A stretch of 64,000 bases of DNA. Origin: Medicago truncatula. Taxonomy: Eukaryota; Streptophyta; Magnoliopsida; Fabales; Fabaceae. Under the pieces are notes generated by a model that was not told the origin of the DNA, did not search any database, and was given only the letters and a program-made list of their open reading frames with translations. Position numbers and translations under genes: made by a program. Location: assembly GCF_003473485.1 (NCBI RefSeq), contig NC_053048.1:51829755-51893754 (forward strand), given 5' to 3'. Of this stretch, positions 44,669 through 55,785 are shown piece by piece. Each line of letters begins with the position of its first letter. Positions within the stretch are counted from its first letter, which is position 1.

Positions 44669-47600
44669 TCAGCTGGTAGTTTTACCAGTAGCCTTCGCCT
44701 GGACAGCCTTGTAGCATTGGAGACTGCAAAGAGGAACCTTGGTTTTTGAATCCCGGTATTTATACGGATTTGTACATGATGGACCAGCACAGTTCTCGCG
44801 AGGTGGAGGATAACTGAAACAATATTCACTGATATCATTAGCAGAGAAGGAACGTTTTGATGTGTTTTTCCAAACAAACTTGCAACATGAGTTTCTAACA
44901 TCTAATCACAATCAGTCTTCATCATGGTCAAAATAGAGGAAACAGCTAAAGCAAAGGCACTCACTCGGATTTTTTAAAAAATAAACAGAACAATTTTTTA
45001 AGATCAATCTGTATCCTTTCCCTTCTTATTTTATTTGCGAAACATATCAAAAAGAATCCTCAGGAAGATAGACAAACAGGTTCCATACATCAAATTAGCA
45101 AGCGTAATATATGTCCTTGAGTATCTAACTTCTGCCCAATGATTGTTGTCAAAATCATGGAAACAACTAAAACCAAAGGTGAACACAGAGATTTGTGTTT
45201 TTGTATATAACACATTTTATCAGTTCTCATAATTTCCATTTTCTTTCTCCAAGTTTGCCAAACATACATAAACAAGTTACCAGGAAGATGGTTTAACAGG
45301 TCACATGCATCAAATTAGGATAGCTTGATACCTGATGGGCTTGGAGTTTATAATCGCAGGGATCCCCATTTCCCCGGGAAAAGTCACCACTGTCCCAGTA
45401 GGACCTATCACATATCTGATGGTATTTGATGCATGCTTTTCTGCTTCAGCTGCCTTCTCCTGCAAAGAACAGTTTTATAAAAACTCTAAGCTAACCAAAA
45501 AAAAAATTAAATAGAATATAGAAAACTCATTTAACCCAGCCAAACCTGTGCCAGATCTTCTTGGCGCTTCTTTATTTTATCCTCTCGCTTTTTCCTGCTA
45601 GAGTCTTGACCAAGTATTTTTCTGATAGCTTCAGCCTAGAAAACAAATTTAAATGGATATGCTTTCCAGTGTAAAATTCAACAAACATAATGACGGGGAA
45701 AAAACCTGTAATTTAGAGAGAACAAAAACAAACCTCAGATTCCCTAGCAGCCTTCTCAACTTGCATTTTACGCCTAATGGCAGCCTCGGTTTTCTTTGAC
45801 AGCAGCTCCTCTTCTGTAGGCTTCTCTTTTTGCTCTGCAGTCAAGCAACATGTTTAACAACTCTGGCATGAAATTGATAAAAGAATATAGTACAATATAC
45901 TCACTTCTAGGTGGGGCAGGAGGTAATCCATTGGGAAACTCGATTAAACTCGCATTAGATGCAGAGGCATCTTTGCCTGATTGAAGGGCCCGTTGACGCG
46001 TTGTAAGAGTCATTTCCCTCTTAGTGTCCATCAATACATCAACAGATTCCTTCCTCTGCTTTTTCTTTTTCTTATCCTCTAGCTCTCCAGCAGACCCTGA
46101 TTCCACTTCATCCTCATAATCTGTATCTTCAAGCATTCTATCAGATCTAGATCTTTTCTTGCCATCTTTGCCTGACCTTGATGAGACAGCATTGTCCATA
46201 TTAGAGACGCTAGAGAGTTTTCGATGTTTCCTGCTTGATTCTTCTTCATCTCTGTAAACTGCAGAAACTTTTGATGTTTTAAGTTTTTCTAAGTACCGAA
46301 TCTCATCATCGGCATCATCGTCAAATTCTCCATCCAGTACACGTCGCTTGGGTACTCTCTTGCTCTTACGAACAGGTTCAGACTTGTCTCCTTGCTTAAC
46401 AGATGTGTTCTTTATGGATATCTTCCCCATCGACGTCTCCTCCTTCCCGAGACCAAATCCACCCCTTTTGAAATCCTTCCACGGAAAGCCTTTGAGGCCT
46501 CGCTTCTTAGCAGACGGAGAAATATTATCGTCTGAATTACTCTGTAATAACGCAATTTGATCAACACGATCAAATGGGTTTTATAAGTTAAAAAGGATAA
46601 AGGAAATCATTGCATTTATAGAGAAGAAATCAAGACCGCAAATATTTTTCCATAAAAGTAAAATCTAAATACCCTAGAATGCTTGCAGACACATCAGATA
46701 CGATACGCCTCAATATTCTCGTGAAACAAAACAACATTTGATAAATAAAAATAAAAAAAATAAAAAAAACCAACTAATGATTACTTATCAAAACGTCAAA
46801 TATCGTATGGCCAATATCCATATTATGCATCGACAGTTAGCTAAACTTTTAGGCGGAGGTACTTTTAATATGTTAAATTCCCCATGCAAAAGTTATTTGG
46901 GCTTGAAGGATACGATCAATGTTCAGGCCCACTCTATATAGTGTTGCTTACATTTAAATGAAGAATTGAAACAAATCTATGTTAACTTATCAAGGTCCAA
47001 ATCTCCTAAAGTGTAAACTTTTAGGTGAAAACACTTAAACGGTTTTATATCTCTAACATACTGAATAACCATAAATGATATATAAGCGACAATTACATCA
47101 AAAACAGAATTACCTGTTGCTTTTGGCGCGGTCTGGAGCTGTCCGATAAACGAGAGCTTTTTGAAGTTGATCCGCTTCCTGAAGCACTGTTAGATGCAGA
47201 GTTAGCTTGTATCGTACGTGTCACGCCACCAACCTTGAGTTTAACCTTCTTAACCCTGTTCTCACTCCCCAATCCATCTTGAAGCTGCCCCAAACTCGTA
47301 CTCTCAGGATTCCTTCCACCATATATATCAGCATTTTTCGACTCTGAATCAAAACTATCTTTAAATTTGCTACTAGAACCTTTCCAATTAGCAGGAGCAA
47401 GAACACCTTCACTGCTCCGTCTATTATTTAAACTACTCCGCCCACCAGCCGAAGATGGTTGAGTAACACAATGGTTGAGATTAAATTCTTTTCTCTTGGA
47501 ACCAGTATTATCATAACCATCATTCTCATCACTAGAAACAACTTTATCAGCAGCTTCCTCCGAAGGAGGCGTTGATGATGATGGCGAAAAATCACGACCT

Positions 47601-47713
47601 TCAGGATCAGGAATAGGCTGCGAATCAGGCCGCGGCCTACGCGAAGTTTGGCTCCTTTTCCTCCTCACAGCATTGCTGATACCATCAAACCGGGTAGATC
47701 CTAAATCTTCCAT
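44669..47713 (-). CDS. INO80 chromatin-remodelling complex subunit B (PAPA-1/zf-HIT)
   Basis: Six exons (47713-47114, 46541-45905, 45834-45734, 45635-45546, 45459-45332, 44813-44669) join in frame to 566 residues. The protein is the plant counterpart of INO80B/Ies2, a nuclear subunit of the INO80 ATP-dependent remodeller. The N-terminal two-thirds are charged and low in complexity (KRSQTSRRPRPDSQPIP, many Ser and Lys/Asp/Glu runs). The PAPA-1-like region (about 400-505) has LTTRQRALQSGKD and a long basic helix (SKKTEAAIRRKMQVEKAARE). The C-terminal HIT-type zinc finger uses C527-x4-C532 and C548-x3-C552 (ENCAGPSC, VPLCSLQCYKAV). A nuclear signal such as SKRVPKRR is visible. An upstream in-frame TTG was not used. 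The terminal intron (44814-45331) and intron 1 (46542-47113) show no inserts. Confidence 0.92.
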
Positions 47714-48579
47714 CAAAAACTAATTTTTTTTGCAACTAATCAATTCTTGACCCTTTACATAAAAATCAAATTCTTGCTATAGATTTCATACAATCAAATA
47801 TTTACATGAATGAATTTCAATCAATAACTTATAACACACACAACAATTTTACAGAATTTTGATAATTGTTCAATTCAACTGCTACTAATGAAAAAAAAAT
47901 CACAAAGAGTGATATTTCAACCTATATTGTTAATCGCGCCGCTTTAAGAACGTAATTGAGGAATCTCTGTGATGATTGGATATATGGTGCAACGCAATTA
48001 TGTGGAATCGCGTTTGAGAATTGTATTTGAGAAAATTTGAAGAAAAATATGAAGGAAAAACCTGAAGAATTTTTTGGCTGTTTGTGGCGGTTGACGGCGA
48101 ACACCGTCTCTGTTTTCCGACCAGTTGAGTTCAGTTTGACACCAACTTTGTTTTTCTATAGTAAAAGCTGACACGAGGATTTTAATTGTTTGTGTTTTAA
48201 TTCTTAAAATGTGTTTATGTTTTTTTTTTGGTTTAAAATATGTGTTTATTTTCTGTCTTAGTGAATAGTGTAACAAAAAAAAAAAACTATTATTTTTCTC
48301 ATCTTGCTGCCTCCTCGCGCACCCTGCAAAATTTACTAAAATACTCATGGTCTGGATTATATAATCCGTAGCAAATTGTTAGTTATTTCCGAAAACAGAA
48401 ATCCAAACCAGATGTTATGTAATTTTCTGTGTCTTTCTTTGATGTTAAGGGTCTCTGTTGACCGTTATATGAACCCCACACAAACTGCAATGCATTGAAA
48501 TTGCAGGGTTCTATGAACGGTCAACAATGACCATGACACCATCGACACCCCTAAAAAACTAAAAAACATTTGAAGAAAA

Positions 48580-51500
48580 TGGAAGAAAAGAGGTGAAGTG
48601 AAGAATGAAGGTATTTGTTCAAGATTGAAGCATATTTATAGCTTAAAACAAGTCCTAGATTTATTCAAGAAATAGAGGCTACGCCATCAAACAAAAATTC
48701 AAAACCAATAAACATGTATATAAACTTCAATAGTCGCAGCGGAATATAAACCAGAATAATCCAAATATACATGTCATGAATCAATTATTATATCAACATA
48801 GATGAATTTCAAAATTCCCAACATACGGGTAAATCTCCAAACATAACAAAATCCAAAGTAAAAGATAATCTAAACCGACACAACGAAGCCTAGATCAGAG
48901 CCGACTAAACTCTCAACACCAAGCACAAAAACTCAACGAGCAACTATCCCTGCACAACGTCTACCCATCCACACAGACAGGTATGCTGTCAAAACCACTG
49001 GGGGTAAGTATTACATCATTATAATCCAAATAACAGTTAACATGAATATTTCAATTTAAACATCATGTACTTGATCAATAATAATATTCTCATACTTATA
49101 CTTACATCAAAACCCCAATATCTCACATCAATAATCACCAATCGCATGTGTCATGAACAAATATCAATTCACAATTATTCATACACAATCACCAATCACA
49201 TACATCAATAAGACTCATGTCATGATATTCACCTATCGACACATATATGCATGTGGTACCAAATCACCTCAAGGTCGTCACCCATATCCAGACCACCAAG
49301 GGTCTCTGCAAGGCCTGAAGCCCAAAATCTAGATCACTAAGGATCTCTGCAAGACCGAAGTCCACAAACTAGATCACAAATTATCTCTGCAAGGCCGGAG
49401 CCCAAAAACCTAGATCACAAATGATCTATGCTAGACCGGAGCCCAATAATGAATAAAACATCATATAAAATCTCAACACGACTATGATGCATGGACATAT
49501 ACAAGGACTCGATAATGCGACAACAATCCACAATTTTCACCTCAATATATAGGACAACACCCAATTATATTGATTATCTCCACAGCATTTGCATTATCAA
49601 GAAAACATGCCCATACACAAATAATTCATAGTATTCATCATCACACATTAGCATGATTATCAATGATCAACAATGTCATTCAACATCAACTATCACATAT
49701 ACTTTCACCATTCAAGTATTCCTTACATTCCAAGTAAGATAGCATACACATTTCATGATAAACATCATATCGCATACAATCATTCTTTCATACAACGTCA
49801 CTTAGTCATATAAGAATAGTCACAATAATTCACAAGACAATTGACTCAAGAAACATTTCCGACCAAAAATCATACCAAGTGGCAACGACCAATTGATAAG
49901 TCCCAAGACAAAACAACATAGACAAGTTGAAAACCTTCAAACAATCTTAATCGACAATGTATTCATGAATTTAAGCCACCTCCGGATCATTAGTCATTAA
50001 CCCGAGAATAACTTAAGTTCATATGAAAATTCAATTTCACAACCTTTCACATTCCCACCCGAAATATCACTTTTTACATGATTAAGATGTTTGACTACTC
50101 TTACAAGTTTTACCTAAGTCTATATGAGCTGTAGGTTCAACTTATAAGTTCCAATGTTTTCAAAATTTTGTTTCCGACAAAAGTCTAAGTTCCAAAATTT
50201 CCCAAGTTAAGACTCAATTGAAGAATTTCAAGTTTAGGCTAGCTAATCATTGTTCCAGTAGGTTTTAGGATGTTTAAAGAATCATTTTACAAAGCTCGGA
50301 TTGGCCCCCAAAGACCCAGAACAAAAATCAAAGTGGCTTAAAATTGGACCTGTTCGCTTAAGCGACCACCTGGTTCGCTTAAGCCAACGAGTTACAGTGG
50401 CAAACCACATTGCACGCTTTCTGGTCGCTCACCAGTTCGCTTAATCGACCACATGTTCGCTTAAGCGAACGTGTTCCAGTAGCAACCAGAAAACTTCGCT
50501 TACCAGCATGCTAATTGGTCGCTTAAGCGACCTACCCAGAAAAATCAGTATGATTGTTCGCTTACCAGGTCGCTTAAGCGAACGTTCACAGTTTTACAGA
50601 AAATGTTACGAGTTTGAACCCCTTTTCACCCAAAATCCCCAATTTTGATTCCTCATTGCCCAAATGTGTTTCCATAACATGTTTATAGGTCTATATGACT
50701 AGAAAGACTCACAAGGACTCAATCAAACTTGAAAACACTTGACAAATGGACTTATTCACCATTTTCATCAAAACACCAACAACATCTCATTTCTCCATAA
50801 CAAAATCATGAATTATGCAACCCAAGCCATGAATTATCATAAACTACATGACTTAACAACAACAACAACAACAATTAATCATGAAACTTATCACAATTCA
50901 TCAACAAAAATGCATAATTCACCAATTGAGCATATTTTCAACACATACCCATTTTCATACACTTTGAACATGTAATTCAACCAACAACAATTCAATTATT
51001 CATAACTTCATACATCTAAACATGGCATCATAATTAGAGCACGAATTTCATCACTTATGAACAATTAATCAATTCATCCAATTAAGCACTTTTCATACAA
51101 ATAATTGAAAATTACAATAAGTGATTATGATGAATCTAACCCCCTTACCTTAGTAGGTTAATCTCTCTAGCTTAGGCTTCAATTTTGCTCCTAGCTCTCT
51201 TTCACCCTTGATTCTTCAAGTCATCTTCTCTCTAACCCTTTTTTCCTCTTGCTCCCACTTTCTCTCTCTATTCTCTCCAAAAATATCTTAAGAATGAAAG
51301 TGTGAGGAAATTTCTCATAAATGTAGGTTTTTATACCAAGTCCCCTTAATGGGCCTAACCCTCAACTTAATGGACTTAACTCATTTCTATTCACATCTAC
51401 AATGTTTCTACACTCTAACCGGTAATTCACTAATAACGGTAAAATATCACTAACGGTCACTTAACGGTAAAATCTTAATTTTACTCTAGTAACTTAGTAA

Positions 51501-51724
51501 AACAACTATTCTCACTAACCACTAAAAGTAACTCTCACCAAAACTTATAATTTTACCCGTTGTCACAAAATGACCAAAATACCCCTAAGTCTAAAATGAC
51601 TAAAATACCCTTCTAACACGAAACTCATGAAAATACACCCAATGAACAATGATCACATACAAACACATATAAATACACAATAAAAGTAATTAAAATAAAT
51701 CTAACGAAAAATCGGGTTGTTACA
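48580..51724 (-). mobile_element. Probable LTR of a Ty3/gypsy-type or non-autonomous element (fossil)
   Basis: The minus strand starts TGTAACAACCCGATTTTTCG at 51724, a common way for plant gypsy-type LTRs to begin. The next 3 kb are non-coding. They contain a tandem set of AGACCGGAGCCCA/GATCACAAATGATCT units near 49260-49450 and a cluster of TCGCTTAAGCGA palindromes near 50353-50583. A CCGCTGCGAC phrase lies near 48735. No pol region, primer-binding site or clear duplication was seen, so this could be a solo LTR or a non-coding element. The left end is uncertain by about 150 bp. Confidence 0.4.
50353..50583. repeat. Cluster of TCGCTTAAGCGA palindromes
   Basis: Within 231 bp, about nine related words occur. 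Four carry the perfect palindrome CGCTTAAGCG extended to TTCGCTTAAGCGAC, TTCGCTTAAGCGAAC, GTCGCTTAAGCGACC and GTCGCTTAAGCGAAC. Others are half-sites or diverged (TTCGCTTAAGCC, TTCGCTTAATCGACC, TTCGCTTACCAG). Spacing is irregular (roughly 20-60 bp). They lie in the middle of the probable LTR. Confidence 0.85.
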
Positions 51725-52019
51725 GTTGTAACCGTCCAAACCCACAATAATGGCTCTGAATCTTTCCGGAGTTTACATTCCGGAATGTCCTTAGCCCTAC
51801 AGGAAGTGCCAATTTTTCCCTCGTTCACCACCATTATCGCATTAATCTGGAAAATATATTCCAGAAAACAGGTGTGCATTCCGGATTTTAAATTCCAGAA
51901 TGCATCAGTCATGGTCGGTGGTCTGCATCACACGTTTTTGTCGTTGATCAAGTAAAAAACATGTGGTAAAACGCGTTTTTTGACTGCATTTATGGCCTCC
52001 GAACCATTTTTGACCCACC

Positions 52020-52500
52020 CCTTCCTATAAATAGCCTTTCAAACCCCACCATCCTCTCCCACCCTCTCCTCCTATTCTTCCTTCTACAACCATGGTTTTC
52101 CATCGTTGGCCTTTCATAGATAAGGACCTCGTTGAAAACTTTCAGGGTTTGTATGAACGGTCAATGAGGATGGAACCGCGCTGCTACGAAGTGCGGTTCA
52201 TCTGAGGGTCATGTGGGTCAGTGTGGTTCTTAGCTTGGCCTGTCTGGACGTAAGTTTGAGCACCCCCCATCTCCCTCAAGGGCATTGTTTTCTTCTTCCC
52301 GCCCTCCTCTTCCCCCCTCCTCCAGTTTTCCTCCAATAGGCAAACTACTGGTATGTCCCATCACATACCAGTGGTCAGGCTCTTAGGATATTAGAATTCG
52401 GTTCATAGGAGATTAGAAATAGATTTAGGATCTTATGTAATAAGCTTAAAAAGCTTGAAAATTATTGTAATGTATTGTTCATATATTAATAAAATGAGTT
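52020..52500 (+). other. Candidate short transcription unit
   Basis: A TATAAATA box at about 52026 is followed by a C/T-rich leader. An ATG at 52092 opens a 37-codon frame (MVFHRWPFIDKDLVENF...) ending at about 52205. A good donor-like GGACGTAAGT lies near 52248, and AATAAAATG near 52486 could serve as a polyadenylation signal. The order is right for a small gene or non-coding RNA, but it lies inside repeat-like DNA and the frame matches nothing I know. It could be a promoter-bearing part of a transposon. Confidence 0.25.
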
Positions 52501-53699
52501 GTTTTTATGTTTGTGTCTTTTTATTTCTGTTATTTATTTTATTCGCATTTTATTTTACGAACTGTAAAGCTTAAAATTGCAAAACTTCTGGTAAAACATT
52601 ATTCCGGATTTTAAAATCCAAAAACATCTGCAAAATTCTAACAATAAATTCCGGAATACGAAATCCGAACGAGGGGTAAAATTGGAAAAAAAAAATAGGG
52701 TGGGAAAAGTAATAGTAAAAAAAGAAAGAATTAGTGAATAGTAATGGACCTTTTATTGGACTGGACTATGAATTTAGGCTATTACTTTTTTAACCCTATG
52801 AGTTTCTCGCGCATTTTGTTTGGATTCTAAAATTTGAAATGTTAACGTGTTTTGGAGGGTATCACGGGTTTTTTTTGCCGTTCAGATTCTATAATCCGAG
52901 CTGTATAGAGTGCATGATAAATTAAATAGGATGGGAAAAGTTTATGGCTATTTCTTTTCCACATTGTTTCTTCTCACGCGCCTTATTCGGATTATAAAAT
53001 CATAAATTTATGAAAGTGTTTTAACGTATTTTAGAGGGTTTGGAGGACTTTTAATGTTTTTTGGATTATAAAATCTGTAAGACGCGTTAGAAACTAGTAG
53101 GATGGGAAAAGAAACAACCTAAATCTATTGACAATTGCTTTTTAAGCATCTCAGAATTGTTCGCTTTGATGAAAATACCTCATCAAAAATTACAACCTGG
53201 TCGGAAGTGAATTTGAGATTCCTAAAACGAAATATATATTTTTGTATAAAAAATTTCGTCTTGCTAATTGTTATTATGATAAATATGATTTTCTTTCGGT
53301 GAAAAAAAATTAAATAAGTTTTTATTCCTATAAATATCTTTAATTTACTTTTGAATCCCTTTAAAAAAAATCAGCAAGTTTTGATCACCAGATATTTTTC
53401 AGCATAACTTTCATACCTATTTTTAAGTCAATTGGTGTGTAACCATCACATTTCTTAATAATTTTTTACAGAGATGTTTAGAATATCATAAAAATTATAT
53501 TTTTTAAACAAAAAATAACTTGCTCCTTTAGTTTTTTTTTTTCGAGCAAAAAAAAAACATGCTATGAAGAAGTCTTTTAGCAACACACTGCAAGGTGTAG
53601 TTATCCACTTTTTAGTTATAACTTGTTAAAAAACACTTTCATAAAAATTAGTGGGTGTCTTCTAGCAAAACATATATATATATATATATTGACGTGTTC

Positions 53700-53775
53700 A
53701 TCCTATTATATTCTGCGGTGGTCGGAATTTGAACCTCGGACCTTACATATATTATGCATTGTCCATATTCTAATT
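53700..53775 (+). repeat. SINE fragment (B-box half)
   Basis: GCGGTGGTCGGAATTTGAAC, then CTCGGACCTTACATATATTA and TGCATTGTCC, resemble the 3' half of the SINE family seen at 5041 and 17146. Short AT-run text precedes it. Only the B-box half remains. Confidence 0.45.
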
Positions 53776-55785
53776 AAGTACATTTAATACTTTTATCTTT
53801 TATTTATTTAATTTAACACCGTTAATACAAATTATAAAATTTTGGTCATTTTCGTTCAAAGATAATATATTTTTCTGTTGAATAAGATAATATATTTTAA
53901 CTTTTATATAACATTTTACATAGAAGGATAAAAATGCAATAAATAATTTATAATTCATACCGTTTCGTTTCACTTTTCAAACAATCAAATAAAATAATTG
54001 TTCCACTCCGTTTTATTACTTCGATTCGTTCCATTTTATTCTGTTCGTTTTGATGTATCCAAACAAAGTCTAAACTATGCACTATTGCGACATATCCAAT
54101 ATTAATTTTCATTTTCGAATCATACACAGCCCATAGAAAATTTTATCTCGTTATATCAAAAGGATTATTATTTTCTTTATCGATTTCCATTTTTCTCAAG
54201 CTTAAAGATTCAAAATTTGCATTTTTTTAAATAAGCTAAATTTGCATTATCAAACAATGAAATTTTAAGATAGAGTGAGTTAAGTAGATTTTTTGAGATA
54301 ATTTTTTGAGATAATTTATGTTAAAGTAATAAAAATATGCACGTAGAGATTAGATTTTGAGATTATTTTTTTGTGGAGAAAGTGAGGAATTTGTTATAAT
54401 GTTTTAAATATGTCGACAAAAAACCATTCAATAATGTTTTAAATATGTCTAAGAAAAAATCATTCAAATAGTTTTTTTTTTTAGGGAAAAAAAAAATCAT
54501 TGAAATAGTTAAAAGTTTGAGGATAATTAAAGAAACATAAAAGTTTAATTGATTTTGAATGAATTGATTTCCCCTAGATTTGAGTTGTGAAATTAAATGA
54601 TTTGTGTTGGCATACATTCTAAAAATGATTGAACTATTAAATTATGTAAAAATCAACTTTAAAATTAAGAAACTCCCAATCAGTAGAATCAATTTTCAGC
54701 CAAAATCAATCAATCATACACAATTTTGGCTGGTGGAACCAAAGCTACTCTTAATTCCTGTAACATATTCCTTCACTAATCTCATAAAATGAAATCGCAT
54801 TTCCAAAGTCGAGTTATGAAATCACAGGCTGGCGCGGTAAACTCTCTTCAGGCTCTTTTCATATTCTTTTATGTTTCTTTAAACTATTTCTTAATCTGAC
54901 CGTTAATAATTCAGATTCAGAATGATTTAACAGAAGGAAGATATTTGTTATCTGCTGCATCCATCTGTGGCGGTCTGCGAGGTTCAACGGCCTAGTGATT
55001 ACGACAGTTTGATGTCGAAACACATTGCTTATTTGCTGTTGATAGGCAACATGTAGTAGCTCATAAAAATGCAGTATTGTTAGCTACACTCAACTCAAAC
55101 ATTCTGTATTTTAGTTTAGCTTATTCCTTGTTTGTGATGGGATTGAAAGTAACAGGATGGCATGTATCTCTTTATTGCAGGTTGTTTATTTATTATTTAT
55201 CATACTAGTCAATAAAACATGTGTATTAGTTTCCTTAATTTGTACCCTAAGGGCAGTCGTTAGTTACTCGTTAGCATTTTCCAAATACTAGACTAAATAT
55301 ACCAACAGTTTGACACAGACACAGCAGTGCAGAATAGGCGCGCATAACTAGTTCCAAATTTGTTCACCACGTTATTCCTGTCATGATAAAAATAACTTCT
55401 ACCTGAATAAGAGTTAACAAATGTTGCACAATCTTTCAGAACTTGGTTTCTCTTGCACTTTTAACCAGAATGTGTCCCTAACCCTGTTGCTTGGTGATGG
55501 TACTCTAACACCAAGTGGTGTGTGACTGACAATATGGTCTATTGATCATAGTATTTAACACTACAATTTAAACTTTAAAGGATTGATAATAAGTTATAAC
55601 AGAAAAACATGAATGCTTATCTATTTCAATACACAATGCATATCTATTTGAAAAATGACAACAAATAAAAATGTATTTCGAAGTATATCATTAAAAATCC
55701 CTCAAAGAAGAGTATCTCGTTACAAACATATCCAAAAGAATATACCATAAAAAACATTATTATGACTGTCATGGTACAATTATCA

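Larger units (their letters stand above)
47714..55785. other. Repeat-derived intergenic region, INO80B to IDM1-like gene
   Basis: The first 500 bp are the INO80B upstream region. A probable LTR segment fills 48580-51724. Text rich in GGATTATAAAATCCG/CCGGAATT-type words appears on both sides of it (48340-48430 and 51740-53100), as if the LTR had inserted into a larger element. A possible short transcription unit lies at 52020-52500. From 53110 to 55785 I see AT-rich sequence, a SINE fragment, an AT run near 53672, and no gene. Around 54812 a short frame opening MKSQAGAVNSLQ ends quickly and is not supported. Confidence 0.5.

Noticed and set aside
54604-54901. Short frames near 54.6-54.9 kb as a small gene
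   Set aside because: There is no splice structure, domain or promoter to support them.
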